Shown: positions 12,429-20,482, counted from the stretch's first letter. The stretch is 64,000 nucleotides of DNA from Neobacillus massiliamazoniensis (GCF_001048695.1 NZ_CVRB01000003.1:682001-746000); one strand, 5' to 3'. A program made the numbers and translations. The notes: generated by a model from the letters alone, not told the origin.

Positions 12429-12886
12429 TGATTTTTCTCTGTCATAGACTCGTGTTTCAACACTTCACCCAGCTTATCCAACATGATCTTCGTACCATGT
12501 TCTCGGGCTTCTACTGAATCATGTCCATCGAGGAAAGTGCCCTGTTCAGTAAATATCAACCGAGTCTCTGATTCCTCTTGTTTAAATTCAACAGTGGTCA
12601 CCGATACAGAGATACGTGTTTCACCCATATCCATGGTGTAAGTATAGACAATGCGCTGATTCGGTACAATTTCTTCATACCGTGCGTTAAATCTGTAAAC
12701 AGGTCCCCCTGGTGGCCCACCTTGGTTAGTCTCCAGTCCTCCTACACGGAAGTCAAATTCTTTTGCCTTCTGAAACCATTGGGACTTAATAGTTGGGTCC
12801 GACCATGCCGCAAAAACACGATCACGATTGGTATTATAAACTCTTTCTACAACAAAGGTATCATGCGTAGCAAATCGATTATTCAT
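12425..12886 (-). CDS. SRPBCC (AHSA1-like) protein
   Basis: This 153-residue protein starts MNNRFATHDTFVVERVYN and contains the Activator-of-Hsp90-homology pattern NRDRVFAAWSDPTIKSQWF followed by a beta-rich ligand pocket. The start is set by AGGAGGAAC; longer frames run into the upstream gene. The SRPBCC fold binds hydrophobic ligands. Its ATG lies inside the last codons of the MerR gene and its stop overlaps the exporter start, so it is the middle gene of a tight operon and may bind or modify the exported compound (inference). Confidence 0.85.
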   Translation of the reverse strand: MNNRFATHDTFVVERVYNTNRDRVFAAWSDPTIKSQWFQKAKEFDFRVGGLETNQGGPPGGPVYRFNARYEEIVPNQRIVYTYTMDMGETRISVSVTTVEFKQEESETRLIFTEQGTFLDGHDSVEAREHGTKIMLDKLGEVLKHESMTEKNQ

Positions 12887-13400
12887 TATTTGTTCCTCCT
12901 TTTTCCGCATCATTCGGATATCTGACAAGAAAATTGCCGAGTCGGTCTAAATGGCGCTCTACGTTCTTTTGTCTTCCAATAAAATAGGATTGATGACTTT
13001 TTTTCATCATACCAAGTAACTTTGTAAAATCTTCAACCGTTACAGTTTTGTTTTTTTGCAAAAGACTTGAGATATTTTGTAGTTCTTTTAATAATTTTTG
13101 CTGCTTACTGATATTTTCCTTCAGACGACTTATTTGAAGAGATATCACTTCTTCTGGATTATAGTCCTCCTTATCTAGAACAGATTTGACTTCCTCTAGT
13201 GATAGTCCTAATTCCTTTAAGGCAAGAATTTGCTGCAATCGTAAAAGATCTGACTCATTAAATAGCCGGTATCCTCCTTTTGAATAGTCTGATGGAGAAT
13301 ACAAACCAATTTGGTCATAATAACGCAAAGTCCGAATTGTTAATCCTGTCAACTTAGCAAATTCTCCAACTTTCCAGTTATTCTCCTTAGAAATAATCAT
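12879..13400 (-). CDS. MerR-family transcriptional regulator
   Basis: The N-terminal MerR winged helix is clear (KVGEFAKLTGLTIRTLRYYD, then GLYSPSDYSKGGYRLF), followed by a dimerisation coiled coil (ISRLKENISKQQKLLKELQN) and a short C-terminus. The start at 13400 is preferred because the frame's upstream ATG at 13448 overlaps the promoter -10 box. The length is about 173 residues. The gene overlaps the SRPBCC start by eight bases. Autoregulation from the 19-bp-spaced promoter upstream is expected, with the effector sensed by the C-terminal part. Confidence 0.88.
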   Translation of the reverse strand: MIISKENNWKVGEFAKLTGLTIRTLRYYDQIGLYSPSDYSKGGYRLFNESDLLRLQQILALKELGLSLEEVKSVLDKEDYNPEEVISLQISRLKENISKQQKLLKELQNISSLLQKNKTVTVEDFTKLLGMMKKSHQSYFIGRQKNVERHLDRLGNFLVRYPNDAEKGGTNNE

Positions 13401-13436
13401 CCCCTCGTTTCGCGCGTATCTTTTACCGGTATTTCC

Positions 13437-13467
13437 ATAATAAACCATTACGTTACGTTAGAGTCAA
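13437..13467 (-). promoter_or_regulatory. MerR-type promoter with 19-bp spacer
   Basis: On the minus strand TTGACT is separated by 19 bp from TATTAT. The spacer contains the dyad-like CTAACGTAACGTAA. An overlong spacer with an internal dyad is the hallmark of promoters untwisted by MerR-family activators. Confidence 0.8.
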
Positions 13468-13638
13468 GGCTAATAAATTATTATTTCATAATCTTATTTC
13501 TACTTTGGAATAAGGTTGGTTAACAATTATCCTCTGATAAGGGGGTAGAACCAGCATCTGAGACTTAAGGGCAACGTAACCATATGATGGAAATGAGCGA
13601 CAATAAAGTTATTTAATTTTAAAACCGCAAACACACAT

Positions 13639-13666
13639 AACCCCGTCTTAAAACCAAGACGGGGTT
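13639..13666. terminator. Strong hairpin
   Basis: AACCCCGTCTT pairs with AAGACGGGGTT around a six-base loop; TAAAATAAAG follows on the + side and the other side is A-rich. No gene is directly attached to it now. Confidence 0.6.
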
Positions 13667-14089
13667 AAAATAAAGTTGTTTTATTCCACAATTGCGCCCT
13701 TTAATGGAATAACTGGAATTAAAAATTTTTTATTAGGGGTCCAAACAACTAAAAGCTCAAAACATACGTTAAGAGATTGTTTAAAAAACCAAGGATTGCT
13801 GAACACCATATTAATATAGGATTTATTAAGGACTATTCCTTTTAAAATGTCCAATAACTCATTCCATAATCAATGTTCAATAACTATTACGATATTAAGT
13901 TCCTGAACGTGTCTAATGCGATAGCGTATAAAAACACATAAATTCGCTTGTCGAATTTTGCGATTTCCGCGAAATGTTGTTGAGACCCCTTATTAGCCAG
14001 TAATTAAAATGTTAGCATTTTGTAACTGTACTACTGTTGATGTTAGGAATCCGAAAGTATAAACTTTACTTACTTGAGGAGTGATTAAG
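13667..14089. other. Intergenic with a type-B repeat
   Basis: No gene is seen. ATTGCGCCCTTTAATGGAATAACT at 13689-13712 is nearly identical to a segment at 56992-57015 and represents a second, shorter repeat family. The last 50 bases match the upstream region of the paralogous pseudogene at 31.5 kb. Confidence 0.45.
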
Positions 14090-14407
14090 ATGGGAACAGT
14101 ATCAGTGGATATGCTAAAATTCAAGAAAAAATTATCGACGATTGAGCAATTTGCAATCAAAGATTTCTTGTTTAAATGGGTAGGTGAACCGATAGAAGGA
14201 CTAGATGATTTTCTGCCACTTGAGTACACAGAAGGCGTCTTTGCGAAGATGGAGACAAAACTGGTACCAGGCTTACTCATTCATGGGGATGAACATTTCA
14301 GATATGCGACCATAACAGAATCTAATCAAATTGTTATAGCAGTTTTAGATTCGAATGAAGAGTTAAAACATAGAATTATTTCTCTAGACGAGCTTTTAAT
14401 TATGTAA
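14090..14407 (+). CDS. Hypothetical protein with a decayed paralog at 31.5 kb
   Basis: The start MGTVSVDMLKFKKKLS follows GAGGAGTGATTAAG. The 105-residue acidic protein has an amphipathic N-terminal helix (FKKKLSTIEQFAIKDFLFKW) and a beta-rich C-terminal half (HFRYATITESNQIVIAVLDS). The family is not recognised. A second copy with a premature stop lies at 31538-31873, sharing the ribosome site and about 50 bp upstream, so the gene and its leader were duplicated together. Confidence 0.7.
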   Translation: MGTVSVDMLKFKKKLSTIEQFAIKDFLFKWVGEPIEGLDDFLPLEYTEGVFAKMETKLVPGLLIHGDEHFRYATITESNQIVIAVLDSNEELKHRIISLDELLIM

Positions 14408-14912
14408 GCACTTTTAAGGTGCTTGCCGCAAGCTTTTCTCTACCCAATTTGTTTACTTCCCTGTAAAGTTTTTAATTAATGCTTCAGTTTTATTAAAAAA
14501 GATTATTCAACCATCTGCAATGTGTTTACAAGCCTTTGCAATCTCTTCTAAACTTTAATATATGTCCAATTTCCTTTGAAGATGTTGTTGAAGAAAATGG
14601 CCCTAAACATAAAGAAAGAGCACAATTCTTGCTAAAGAATCGCACACGATTGCGGAAAATCAAGATAATTATTATTATGACAGCTACTTTAGCTTATTGA
14701 ACCCGTTAATTCAGTAACCCGTCAAAATCTTAGGTGATTAAATAACCATTGCTGGTAAGATGCGTCTTGGCTTTTGTTTAGGCTGGTTCAAATGCTTCTT
14801 AATTCCGCTAACATATCAGCAATTTCTTTTTTCTTATCTGTAAGTTCTTCATCAGGGATCGATTAAAAGTAACGATTAGAGTAGAAAAGAAAGAACTGTC
14901 CCTTTAATCTTT
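14408..14912. other. Gene-poor stretch with decayed element copies
   Basis: No coding frame with a ribosome site is visible. The segment carries a type-B repeat at 14591-14659, an isolated right-box-like GAACCCGTTAATTCAG at 14698, and phrases such as GATGTTGTTGAAGAA that look like scrambled gene remains. Confidence 0.45.
14591..14659. repeat. Type-B element
   Basis: ATGGCCCTAAACATAAAG, a stem AATTCTT/AAGAATC, and CGCACACGATTGCGGAA form a variant whose closest relative is at 53728-53804 (GACCTTTACATAAAGAAAG and GCGCCCGATTATGGAA). Confidence 0.55.
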
Positions 14913-15338
14913 TCAGACTTTTAACAGAAGTTTATCCAATTCACGTACTTGATCATATGCTTTTAATAGATATTCAGGGACCAGTATTCTTCCTAATCCC
15001 CAAGCATTCTCTTCGATTTCTGCTAACAACTGTTCCTTTTCTTCTTCTTCACCATAAATGAGAGTCTTTAAAACTCGTGTATTTTTCCTAAATTCTAAAT
15101 AATAACCGAGCTCATGATAAAGAATAATTTTAACAAAGTTTTCATCTGTTTCTCTAATTTTAAAGTTAATTTTGGCGTTATATCCGTTAATTTGTATATA
15201 GTTAAACTTGATCGTATTTGTCGATACGTTATAAGTCATCGGTGCAGATAGTTTATCGCTGAATTCAACATTCATATTTAGTTTGAGCTCTTGTAATGTA
15301 TTTTTAACTATCTTCTCAATATCCCATATATAAAGCAT
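14913..15338 (-). CDS. ImmA/IrrE-like protein with altered HExxH motif
   Basis: The 141-residue protein resembles small zinc metallopeptidase-like proteins of the ImmA/IrrE group: an N-terminal helix, a beta hairpin, then IILYHELGYYLEFRK at about residues 73-87. The expected catalytic motif is HELGH; here the second histidine is tyrosine (HELGY). A downstream glutamate-rich helix (EEEEKEQLLAEIEENAWGLG) could supply the third ligand. The change suggests loss of peptidase activity or drift. The start is followed by a typical MLYIWDIEKIV helix. Confidence 0.6.
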   Translation of the reverse strand: MLYIWDIEKIVKNTLQELKLNMNVEFSDKLSAPMTYNVSTNTIKFNYIQINGYNAKINFKIRETDENFVKIILYHELGYYLEFRKNTRVLKTLIYGEEEEKEQLLAEIEENAWGLGRILVPEYLLKAYDQVRELDKLLLKV

Positions 15339-15700
15339 TTTTCTTTACCCCTTCCTAAAAAACATTTTCATCAATCGCAAGAAACCTTTACTTGCTTCAA
15401 TTTATTATATCCTCACCAAAAAGTGGTTTAATCTATATTGAAGCATTTTATCTTTTTTAGTAATTTCTTAAGCGAGTTTTTAAGTAAGCTTCCTCAGATC
15501 CACACAATATGTCATTCTGATTTTAATCTTCTATATGTAACCCTTCTGTTGAATTAAACTACATAAACAAAGTAAATATAAAATTGTTACGTTGAAGTCG
15601 TTTTAATATTATAATACGCTGCATAATGTAACAAGAGCCATTTATCATAATTGTTATTGAACTAAATGGGCCGATTGTTGAAAAAAAGCTAATGACGATT
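15339..15700. other. Intergenic, no gene seen
   Basis: AT-rich DNA without a credible frame. TGGGCCGATTGTTGAAAAAAAG at 15667 matches the flank at 7673 for more than 40 bases, showing that the element and its left neighbour were copied together. Confidence 0.45.
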
Positions 15701-15794
15701 GTTCAACTAACCTGCCCCTTTAGCACAAAAAGGAAATGAGCTGCCGCTGCAACTCATTATGTTCTTGAACTCTTGCACCCGTTAGCTTAAGAAC
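15701..15794. repeat. attC-like element
   Basis: A full copy: left TTCAACTAACCTGCCCC then TTTAGCACAAAAAG, stem GAGCTGCCGCTGCAACTC, right GAACTCTTGCACCC then GTTAGCTTAAGAAC, followed by the common tail ATTACTTCACAAAC. The outermost GTTCAACTAA and TTAGCTTAAGAAC are inverted repeats. Confidence 0.85.
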
Positions 15795-15948
15795 ATTACT
15801 TCACAAACTTTTTCAAGTTTTAAGCTCTTTAAAGAATATTGCATATTACTTTGCATCCTTTTATACGTTGGTCATATAAGCAAATGGATATGCTATCCTA
15901 CCAGGGCGTGGCACCTTTTGTATTAATTCTATGTTTTTATCCAATTAA

Positions 15949-15977
15949 CGAACACTGTACTTTACGAACGGTGTTCG
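15949..15977. promoter_or_regulatory. Inverted repeat upstream of the TetR gene
   Basis: CGAACACTGT and ACGGTGTTCG flank an eight-base centre in the long leader of the TetR regulator. Its position and symmetry suit a TetR operator controlling this gene. Confidence 0.5.
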
Positions 15978-16139
15978 GTGTGTTATAAATAGAACAATTA
16001 ATCCAATAATATATAAGTTGTGATAGATGTTAGGAGGAAAAAACAAAGTTGAAAAACGAATTGCGATTATTGCACATGTAAAATTTTATAACTCAACGTG
16101 CTGAATAATAATAAAAAACACATTTAATAAAGGAGAATT

Positions 16140-16805
16140 ATGGAAGGGGAACCGAATATGACGGATAGTCGCCGTTCGCGACCAGCAAAAGGACCACTAA
16201 GCAAGGAAATCATTGTGAAGACTGCTTATGAACTTTTAGAGTCTGAAGGTATATCAGGTCTTAGTATGCGTAAAATTGCGAAGGTATTAGATACAGGGGC
16301 ATCTTCTCTATATGTATACGTTAAAAATGCCAATGAATTAAGAGCGTATGTATTTGATTATGGGCTAATGAAAGTTGAAATAACAAATTTGAAAAATGAA
16401 TCGTGGAAAAAAGAACTATTCGAACTTTTACATTCATATTTTCGAATTCTATTCGACTCTCCTGGAATGTCGGAATTAGCTTTAATGACTATTCCAATTG
16501 GTCCAAATTCTTTAGCTATTACTGAACAGATTTTGCATCAATTAAACGTAGGTGGAGTAGATGCAAAAGCATCAGCATGGGGAGTGGATATTTTACTGTT
16601 ATATGCTGCTTCATTCGCATATGAGCAAGTGGCTCGTAAAGATAAGGGAAGAAACTGTAATGCAGTTCGTACTTCGTTTGAAACATTAGATACAGTTCGA
16701 TATCCAATGATTGTAAGTTTAAAAGAAGATATGTTATCTGGTGAAGAAGAAAGATTCCAGTGGGGATTAGATGTGATTTTACAAGGGATTTTGCATTCGA
16801 AATAA
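16140..16805 (+). CDS. TetR/AcrR-family regulator
   Basis: The protein has 221 residues from this start, or 215 from the ATG at 16158; both have purine-rich ribosome sites. The N-terminal TetR helix-turn-helix is clear (IIVKTAYELLESEGISGLSM, then RKIAKVLDTGASSLYVYVKN). The C-terminal domain is of the TetR_C type with a ligand pocket. The SDR gene lies 230 bp downstream on the same strand and is the likely target. Confidence 0.88.
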   Translation: MEGEPNMTDSRRSRPAKGPLSKEIIVKTAYELLESEGISGLSMRKIAKVLDTGASSLYVYVKNANELRAYVFDYGLMKVEITNLKNESWKKELFELLHSYFRILFDSPGMSELALMTIPIGPNSLAITEQILHQLNVGGVDAKASAWGVDILLLYAASFAYEQVARKDKGRNCNAVRTSFETLDTVRYPMIVSLKEDMLSGEEERFQWGLDVILQGILHSK

Positions 16806-16964
16806 TAAACTTTATTTATAAAAAATACAGCGCTAGCCCAAGTCATAATATAGCAAATGCTGCTATTCTTCATAGCGTGGTAATAAATTTATTAAAGTAG
16901 GAAGGTACTTAAACTCTCATTGGTTTACCTTGTAAGCGATAAGTATTCAAGTTATACCATGACG

Positions 16965-17003
16965 CCGACAAGATTACTGGCAAGATAGTTGGGAATCTTG
17001 TCG
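16965..17003. promoter_or_regulatory. Inverted repeat before the SDR gene
   Basis: CGACAAGATT and AATCTTGTCG are perfect inverted arms separated by 19 bases, ending 33 bp before the SDR start. There is no T-run, so an operator is more likely than a terminator. Confidence 0.45.
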
Positions 17004-17036
17004 AATACGAAAACAATTTGAAAGGTGATAAATTTT

Positions 17037-17645
17037 ATGAAGGTACTTATTATTGGCGGTACAGGAACTGTAGGAAAAGCGGTTATTGAGGAATTAAACG
17101 GACGTCACGAAATCATTGTCGCATCTCGTACTGGAGGGGATATTCAGGTAGATATCGAAAATGAAGCGTCTATTGTCGAAATGTATAAAAAACTACCAAA
17201 GCTGGATGCTGTTGTAGTTACAACAGGAGGTAGAGGAGGACATGTCGCTCCGCTCACTGAAATGAGCGTGGAAGATTATCGAGTTGGTCTCGATTCTAAG
17301 TTACTTGGACAGGTCAACGTAGTCTTGAAAGGAATTGAATTCATGAATGAAGGAGGCTCATTCACACTGATTGGTGGCGCTTCTGGTGCACAAGATGTTG
17401 TTCCGCAGCTTAGTAATTTCTTTATGGTGAATGCTGCACTAGAGGGTTTTGTGACTGCAGCAGCAACCGAATTACCTAAATCTCTACGAATTAATGCTGT
17501 CTGTCCTACAGTTATAACTGAATCTATGCCAGCTTTTGGTAGCTACTTCAGAGGTTTTTCTTCGGTTCCATCCAGAGAAATCGCCATGGCATTCAGTAAA
17601 AGCATCGAAGGGGTGCAAACAGGACAAAACTATAATCTAAGTTAA
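17037..17645 (+). CDS. Short-chain dehydrogenase/reductase
   Basis: This 202-residue SDR starts MKVLIIGGTGTVGKAV after GAAAGGTGAT. The GGTGTVG cofactor loop and the following DIENEASI stretch are typical of small NAD(P)-binding SDRs. The catalytic Ser region lies in IGGASGAQDVV, but the usual YxxxK is replaced by FFMVNAALEGF, where N and A occupy the expected tyrosine and lysine region. It is therefore an atypical SDR. It probably forms a unit with the TetR regulator upstream. Confidence 0.82.
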   Translation: MKVLIIGGTGTVGKAVIEELNGRHEIIVASRTGGDIQVDIENEASIVEMYKKLPKLDAVVVTTGGRGGHVAPLTEMSVEDYRVGLDSKLLGQVNVVLKGIEFMNEGGSFTLIGGASGAQDVVPQLSNFFMVNAALEGFVTAAATELPKSLRINAVCPTVITESMPAFGSYFRGFSSVPSREIAMAFSKSIEGVQTGQNYNLS

Positions 17646-17682
17646 TTTAAGCTTTCAGTAATGTGTATACATTATAAGCTGA

Positions 17683-17720
17683 ACAAAAACGAAGTTTGCA
17701 ACTAGACTTCGTTTTTGTTT
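17683..17720 (+). terminator. Terminator of the SDR gene
   Basis: AAAAACGAAGT and ACTTCGTTTTT form a perfect 11-bp stem with a ten-base loop; the T-run continues after it. Confidence 0.9.
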
Positions 17721-17772
17721 TATATGAACCTTTTTTACATTCCTTCACAAGCTTGAAACTTATTTACATTTA

Positions 17773-17858
17773 TTATAGGAATGCTGCCCATAGGTCAAAC
17801 AAGAAAAAGGGGTCGCAACTACAACTCCTTGTTTCGCTCAAGCACCCGTTTATTCAAC
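17773..17858. repeat. attC-like element at the left end of the main array
   Basis: Left box is degraded (ATGCTGCCCATAGGTCAAAC), the stem carries AAGGGGTCGCAACTACAACTCC, and the right box is CAAGCACCCGTTTATTCAAC. A second right-box-like CAACCCGTTATTT follows at 17876-17888 and contains the stop of the next gene. Confidence 0.7.
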
Positions 17859-17881
17859 AAAATATGAATAATTACAACCCG

Positions 17882-18143
17882 TTATTTCTCCCATAGCTCA
17901 ACCAGTCTACCTTCAGGATCTTTAATCCAAATAAACTTACCAAATTCACTAATCTCTTTTTTCCTTTACAAGAGGTACACCAATTTGTCCAAGATGCTTA
18001 ATAGTCTCGTTTAGATTATAAACTTGGAAATTTAACATCACTTGCTGTTCTGTTGGGAAGTAAAGGTCATCTTCAGAAAAGAAAGAAAAGATAGTTTCAT
18101 TCCCTGAATGGGGTTTAATAATAGTCCCATTCCAATTAAACAA
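17882..18143 (-). pseudogene. VOC (glyoxalase) family gene, frameshifted and N-terminally truncated
   Basis: Two frames join to a VOC C-terminal half: MFNWNGTIIKPHSGNET... to IGVPLVKEK, then EISEFGKFIWIKDPEGRLVE and LWEK-stop. The break is in a run of six A residues around 17960, so a single-base indel or a sequencing error explains it. The N-terminal half of the fold is missing because the frame begins at the neighbouring repeat. The TAA stop lies within a right box (TAACGGG). Confidence 0.7.
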
Positions 18144-18146
18144 ATT

Positions 18147-18223
18147 CCTTCTTCAACCAATCTGCAAAAAGATGGGATCTCCGAAGAATCCCATCTTAAA
18201 CTAAAGCCCGATTGCTTAATAAC
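18147..18223. repeat. attC-like element, short left half
   Basis: CCTTCTTCAACCAATCTGC, then a strong stem GATGGGAT...ATCCCATC, then AAAGCCCGATTGCTTAATAAC. The inner left arm (GTTAGTTGAATAAG) is missing. Confidence 0.75.
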
Positions 18224-18230
18224 TTTTGAA

Positions 18231-18464
18231 CTAATCACTGAAATCCTTAAATAACGTCTCAATCTCTTTGACATCATAAATGTCTCCATCACTTATGAAC
18301 TTTTCAATTACTACAGTACCATCTTCCATAAACTCGACTTCCCACCGTTGTCCTGGAACAGCGATTTCAACCATAATAGCTTCATCTCTCACTTTATTAA
18401 GCTTATAGAATATACTACTGTCTTCCAATTTATTGAGAAAACTTATTAACTCCTTAATCTCCAA
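18231..18464 (-). CDS. Small acidic protein, immunity-like, unknown function
   Basis: A TTG start after GGGGTGAT gives a 77-residue protein beginning LEIKELISFLNKLED; the longer frame begins inside the next element. It is acidic and contains VPGQRWEVEFMEDGTVVIE and ends LFKDFSD. The size and two-layer pattern resemble small immunity or SMI1-neighbourhood proteins, but the family is not certain. Its stop is eight bases from the element on its 3' side, the standard arrangement in this array. Confidence 0.65.
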   Translation of the reverse strand: MEIKELISFLNKLEDSSIFYKLNKVRDEAIMVEIAVPGQRWEVEFMEDGTVVIEKFISDGDIYDVKEIETLFKDFSD

Positions 18465-18484
18465 TAAAATCACCCCGAATATTA

Positions 18485-18543
18485 CAGTTTGAAGAAGAAA
18501 AACGTTTTCTTTTTTCAAGTAAAGCACCCGTTAGCTGAAGAAC
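18485..18543. repeat. attC-like element, compact
   Basis: ACAGTTTGAAGAAGAAAAACG, a stem AACGTTTTC/GAAAA type, and CAAGTAAAGCACCCGTTAGC followed by TGAAGAAC. The left outer box is reduced. Confidence 0.7.
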
Positions 18544-18566
18544 GAAAGAATTTATATCGGTATTTG

Positions 18567-19007
18567 TTAATTTTCGGTGCATTTGTTCCAATTAAAAGGC
18601 TTTAGTTTAAGCCTAGCTGCATTGTTTTCATATACTGACATAACAACCCAAACTTTACCCTTTTTATGCAATTCCTTCAGCACATTATTTCCGTCGATTC
18701 TTTTATAAAGAAAATAACCCTTCGTACCTTCTAAGCCATTCTCTAAGAACAATCTCATTGTTCCAATACTTGAACCTACAAATAAATGCTGTAAGGAAAT
18801 TTTCTCAGAATGGTCATTAAGGTTATCTCCTACTTTTAAATTTAAGTCATCGTGCGTAAATTCTTGATAGCCAGATAAATCAAGGTTAAAGCTTCTAACA
18901 GTATCTTTTAACACTCTGTTATCTCTATCAAGGGTAATATTAATACCTTTTAAAGAAAAGTTTTTGTAATTCTTCTTTAAATTGGTGATTTCCAAAATTC
19001 TATCCAC
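18567..19007 (-). pseudogene. Chimeric ORF: ABC-ATPase N-terminus joined to an unrelated tail
   Basis: The first 30 residues (ILEITNLKKNYKNFSLKGIN) are the beginning of an ABC transporter ATPase, as expected directly after a YtrA-type GntR gene. No Walker A, signature or Walker B follows. Instead the frame continues into a different sequence (NRVLKDTVRSFNLDLSGYQE through LQHLFVGSSIGTMRLFLENG to KLKPFNWNKCTEN) of unknown family. The frame stays open, so a fused product of about 147 residues could be made. It is best read as recombination between two genes. Confidence 0.6.
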
Positions 19008-19009
19008 AT

Positions 19010-19384
19010 TTACCACCCCTCATATATTATTTTGAGCATATCTTGCAGCTCTTCTAAAGTTATGCCAACCAGTTTTGCTGTATCGATTGCTTCTGTTATT
19101 TTTTCTTCAATCATTTTTACTTTGGTTTCTAGAAACATTTCCTTGTTAATTGCTGCAACATACGAGCCTTTTCCAGCGACAGTAACGATAAATCCTTCAT
19201 TTTCAAGTTCATCATAGGCTCTTTTGGTTGTTATAACACTAATTTTTAGTTCCTTGGCTAGATTCCTAATTGATGGGAGCGATTGAGATTCCAACAAATC
19301 TCCTTTAACAATATGTTCTTTTATTTGATTCACAATTTGTATATAGATTGGCTCATCAGAAGAGTTTGAAATTAATATATTCAC
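19010..19384 (-). CDS. GntR-family (YtrA subfamily) regulator
   Basis: The 124-residue protein has the GntR winged helix (PIYIQIVNQIKEHIVKGDLL, then LPSIRNLAKELKISVITTKR and AYDELENEGFIVTVAGKGSY) and only a short C-terminal helix pair, which is the YtrA subfamily. Such genes usually head an ABC-transporter operon they repress. Here the transporter has been replaced by the chimeric ORF that overlaps its stop. The regulator may have lost its target. Confidence 0.88.
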   Translation of the reverse strand: MNILISNSSDEPIYIQIVNQIKEHIVKGDLLESQSLPSIRNLAKELKISVITTKRAYDELENEGFIVTVAGKGSYVAAINKEMFLETKVKMIEEKITEAIDTAKLVGITLEELQDMLKIIYEGW

Positions 19385-19747
19385 ACCATAACATCCCTCA
19401 CATAGTTATAACTGTATATAAACAGTATATACAGATGTAACACTGATGTCAAATTCTTCTTTTTTCAATTGCTTACTTGAGTTAATTGTTAATTTTATGA
19501 TATTAATATAGACTTCCAAGCTATTTGGAGATCTATTAACCAAGCATAGGTTTTACTTTTATAGTTGTACTTTTTTAGTAACCGATGAATAAGAAAAAGG
19601 ACAAACCTCTGACTAATTACAATTTCTGTTTGCCTTATAAGACAAAGGAAGGAAAGCAAAAAGTCATTACTACTCCTGAACAGCGGTTAGGAATCGCTAA
19701 AAAGGTTTTCGACATAAAGGATATTTTAAATGCTAAAATAAATGCAA
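19385..19747. other. Intergenic with a doubtful short frame
   Basis: The region upstream of the GntR gene carries TATATACAG repeats (ACTGTATATAAACAGTATATACAG near 19411-19434), a plausible GntR operator. A + frame of 63 codons (19585-19776) overlaps a terminator and lacks a ribosome site, so it is not called as a gene, though it may be a fragment of one. Confidence 0.45.
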
Positions 19748-19776
19748 AAGAGGTGCTAATTGCACCTCTTTTTTAA
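19748..19776 (+). terminator. Intrinsic terminator
   Basis: AGAGGTGC and GCACCTCT pair around TAATT and are followed by TTTTTT. Confidence 0.85.
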
Positions 19777-19849
19777 TGGTTATTTTTAATTTTGTACTTC
19801 AAATCCGAACCCGTTAACTTAATATTCCACGAGGAATATTTGTACTCTC

Positions 19850-19940
19850 TTCTTCAACTAAACTGCCACGTTAGTCGAATAAGAAAAAGGCTGCCGAAAC
19901 AGCCTTACTTCCTGAACTCAAGCACCCGTTAGTTGAAAAA
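19850..19940. repeat. attC-like element, full copy
   Basis: TCTTCAACTAAACTGCC, ACGTTAGTCGAATAAG, stem AAGGCTGCCGAAACAGCCTT, then CTCAAGCACCC and GTTAGTTGAAAAAG. Left half and stem are identical to the copy at 45249. The TTA at 19929-19931 is the stop codon of the next gene, so gene and element overlap. Confidence 0.9.
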
Positions 19941-20153
19941 GAATGTCTTAATAATAACGAATATATTAAGCCCAGATACAAGGAAAAATAAATAATTAAG
20001 AGGCTTTCGTTTTTCTTGCAAACCCATTATCAATAACATTACTCCTAAGCAGAAAAACATATAAGGCATTACAACAAATCTATCTGTTATTAAAGCATAT
20101 ACCGCTAAAACAAGTCCAAGTAACGCAAAAACTTTTTGTAATATTTTTAACAA
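19929..20153 (-). CDS. Small two-helix membrane protein
   Basis: The 74-residue product has hydrophobic segments at about 3-21 (VFALLGLVLAVYALI) and 28-45, a basic loop QEKRKPLN, and a third segment at the end. No family is recognised. The ribosome site AAGGAGG is four to eight bases before the start. The stop TAA is part of the AACTAAC box of the element, as is typical for integron cassettes. Confidence 0.7.
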   Translation of the reverse strand: MLKILQKVFALLGLVLAVYALITDRFVVMPYMFFCLGVMLLIMGLQEKRKPLNYLFFLVSGLNIFVIIKTFFFN

Positions 20154-20225
20154 AGAATTACCTCCTTAATAAGTTCTCCATTTACTTTATTAATAGTTTA
20201 TTTCTCCATTTATTTTCTTAATCCT

Positions 20226-20316
20226 TTTTCAACTAATCTGCCTCGTTAGCACAATAAAAAAAAAGCTGCAGCAACGACAGCACTCTTCTTCAACTCTTGC
20301 CCCAATTTGTTTAATT
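20226..20316. repeat. attC-like element, full copy
   Basis: TTTCAACTAATCTGCC, TCGTTAGCACAATAAAA, stem AGCTGCAGCAACGACAGC (imperfect), then CAACTCTTGCCCC and AATTTGTTTAATTC. Confidence 0.85.
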
Positions 20317-20320
20317 CAGG

Positions 20321-20482
20321 TTAATCTTTTTTCTTAGCTAAAAAATAGGAACTACTCCCCATTATTATTCCTCCGCCAACCGCAAGAAATATTCCGATTC
20401 CAGCCCAATAAACTGATAAATATATACCTAACATAAACATTGCTAATCCAATAATAACGAATAAAACTGTCCCCTTGTTCAT
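20321..20482 (-). CDS. Small glycine-rich two-helix membrane protein
   Basis: The start MNKGTVLFVIIGLAMFMLGI follows GGGAGGAAAAAT, giving 53 residues; the longer frame reads through the neighbouring element. Two hydrophobic helices (residues 4-22 and 25-45, GIGIFLAVGGGIIMGSS) precede a basic AKKKD tail. The function is unknown. Confidence 0.7.
   Translation of the reverse strand: MNKGTVLFVIIGLAMFMLGIYLSVYWAGIGIFLAVGGGIIMGSSSYFLAKKKD

Noticed and set aside
19585..19776. 63-codon + strand ORF
   Set aside because: No ribosome site, and its last codons form a strong terminator; at most a gene fragment.
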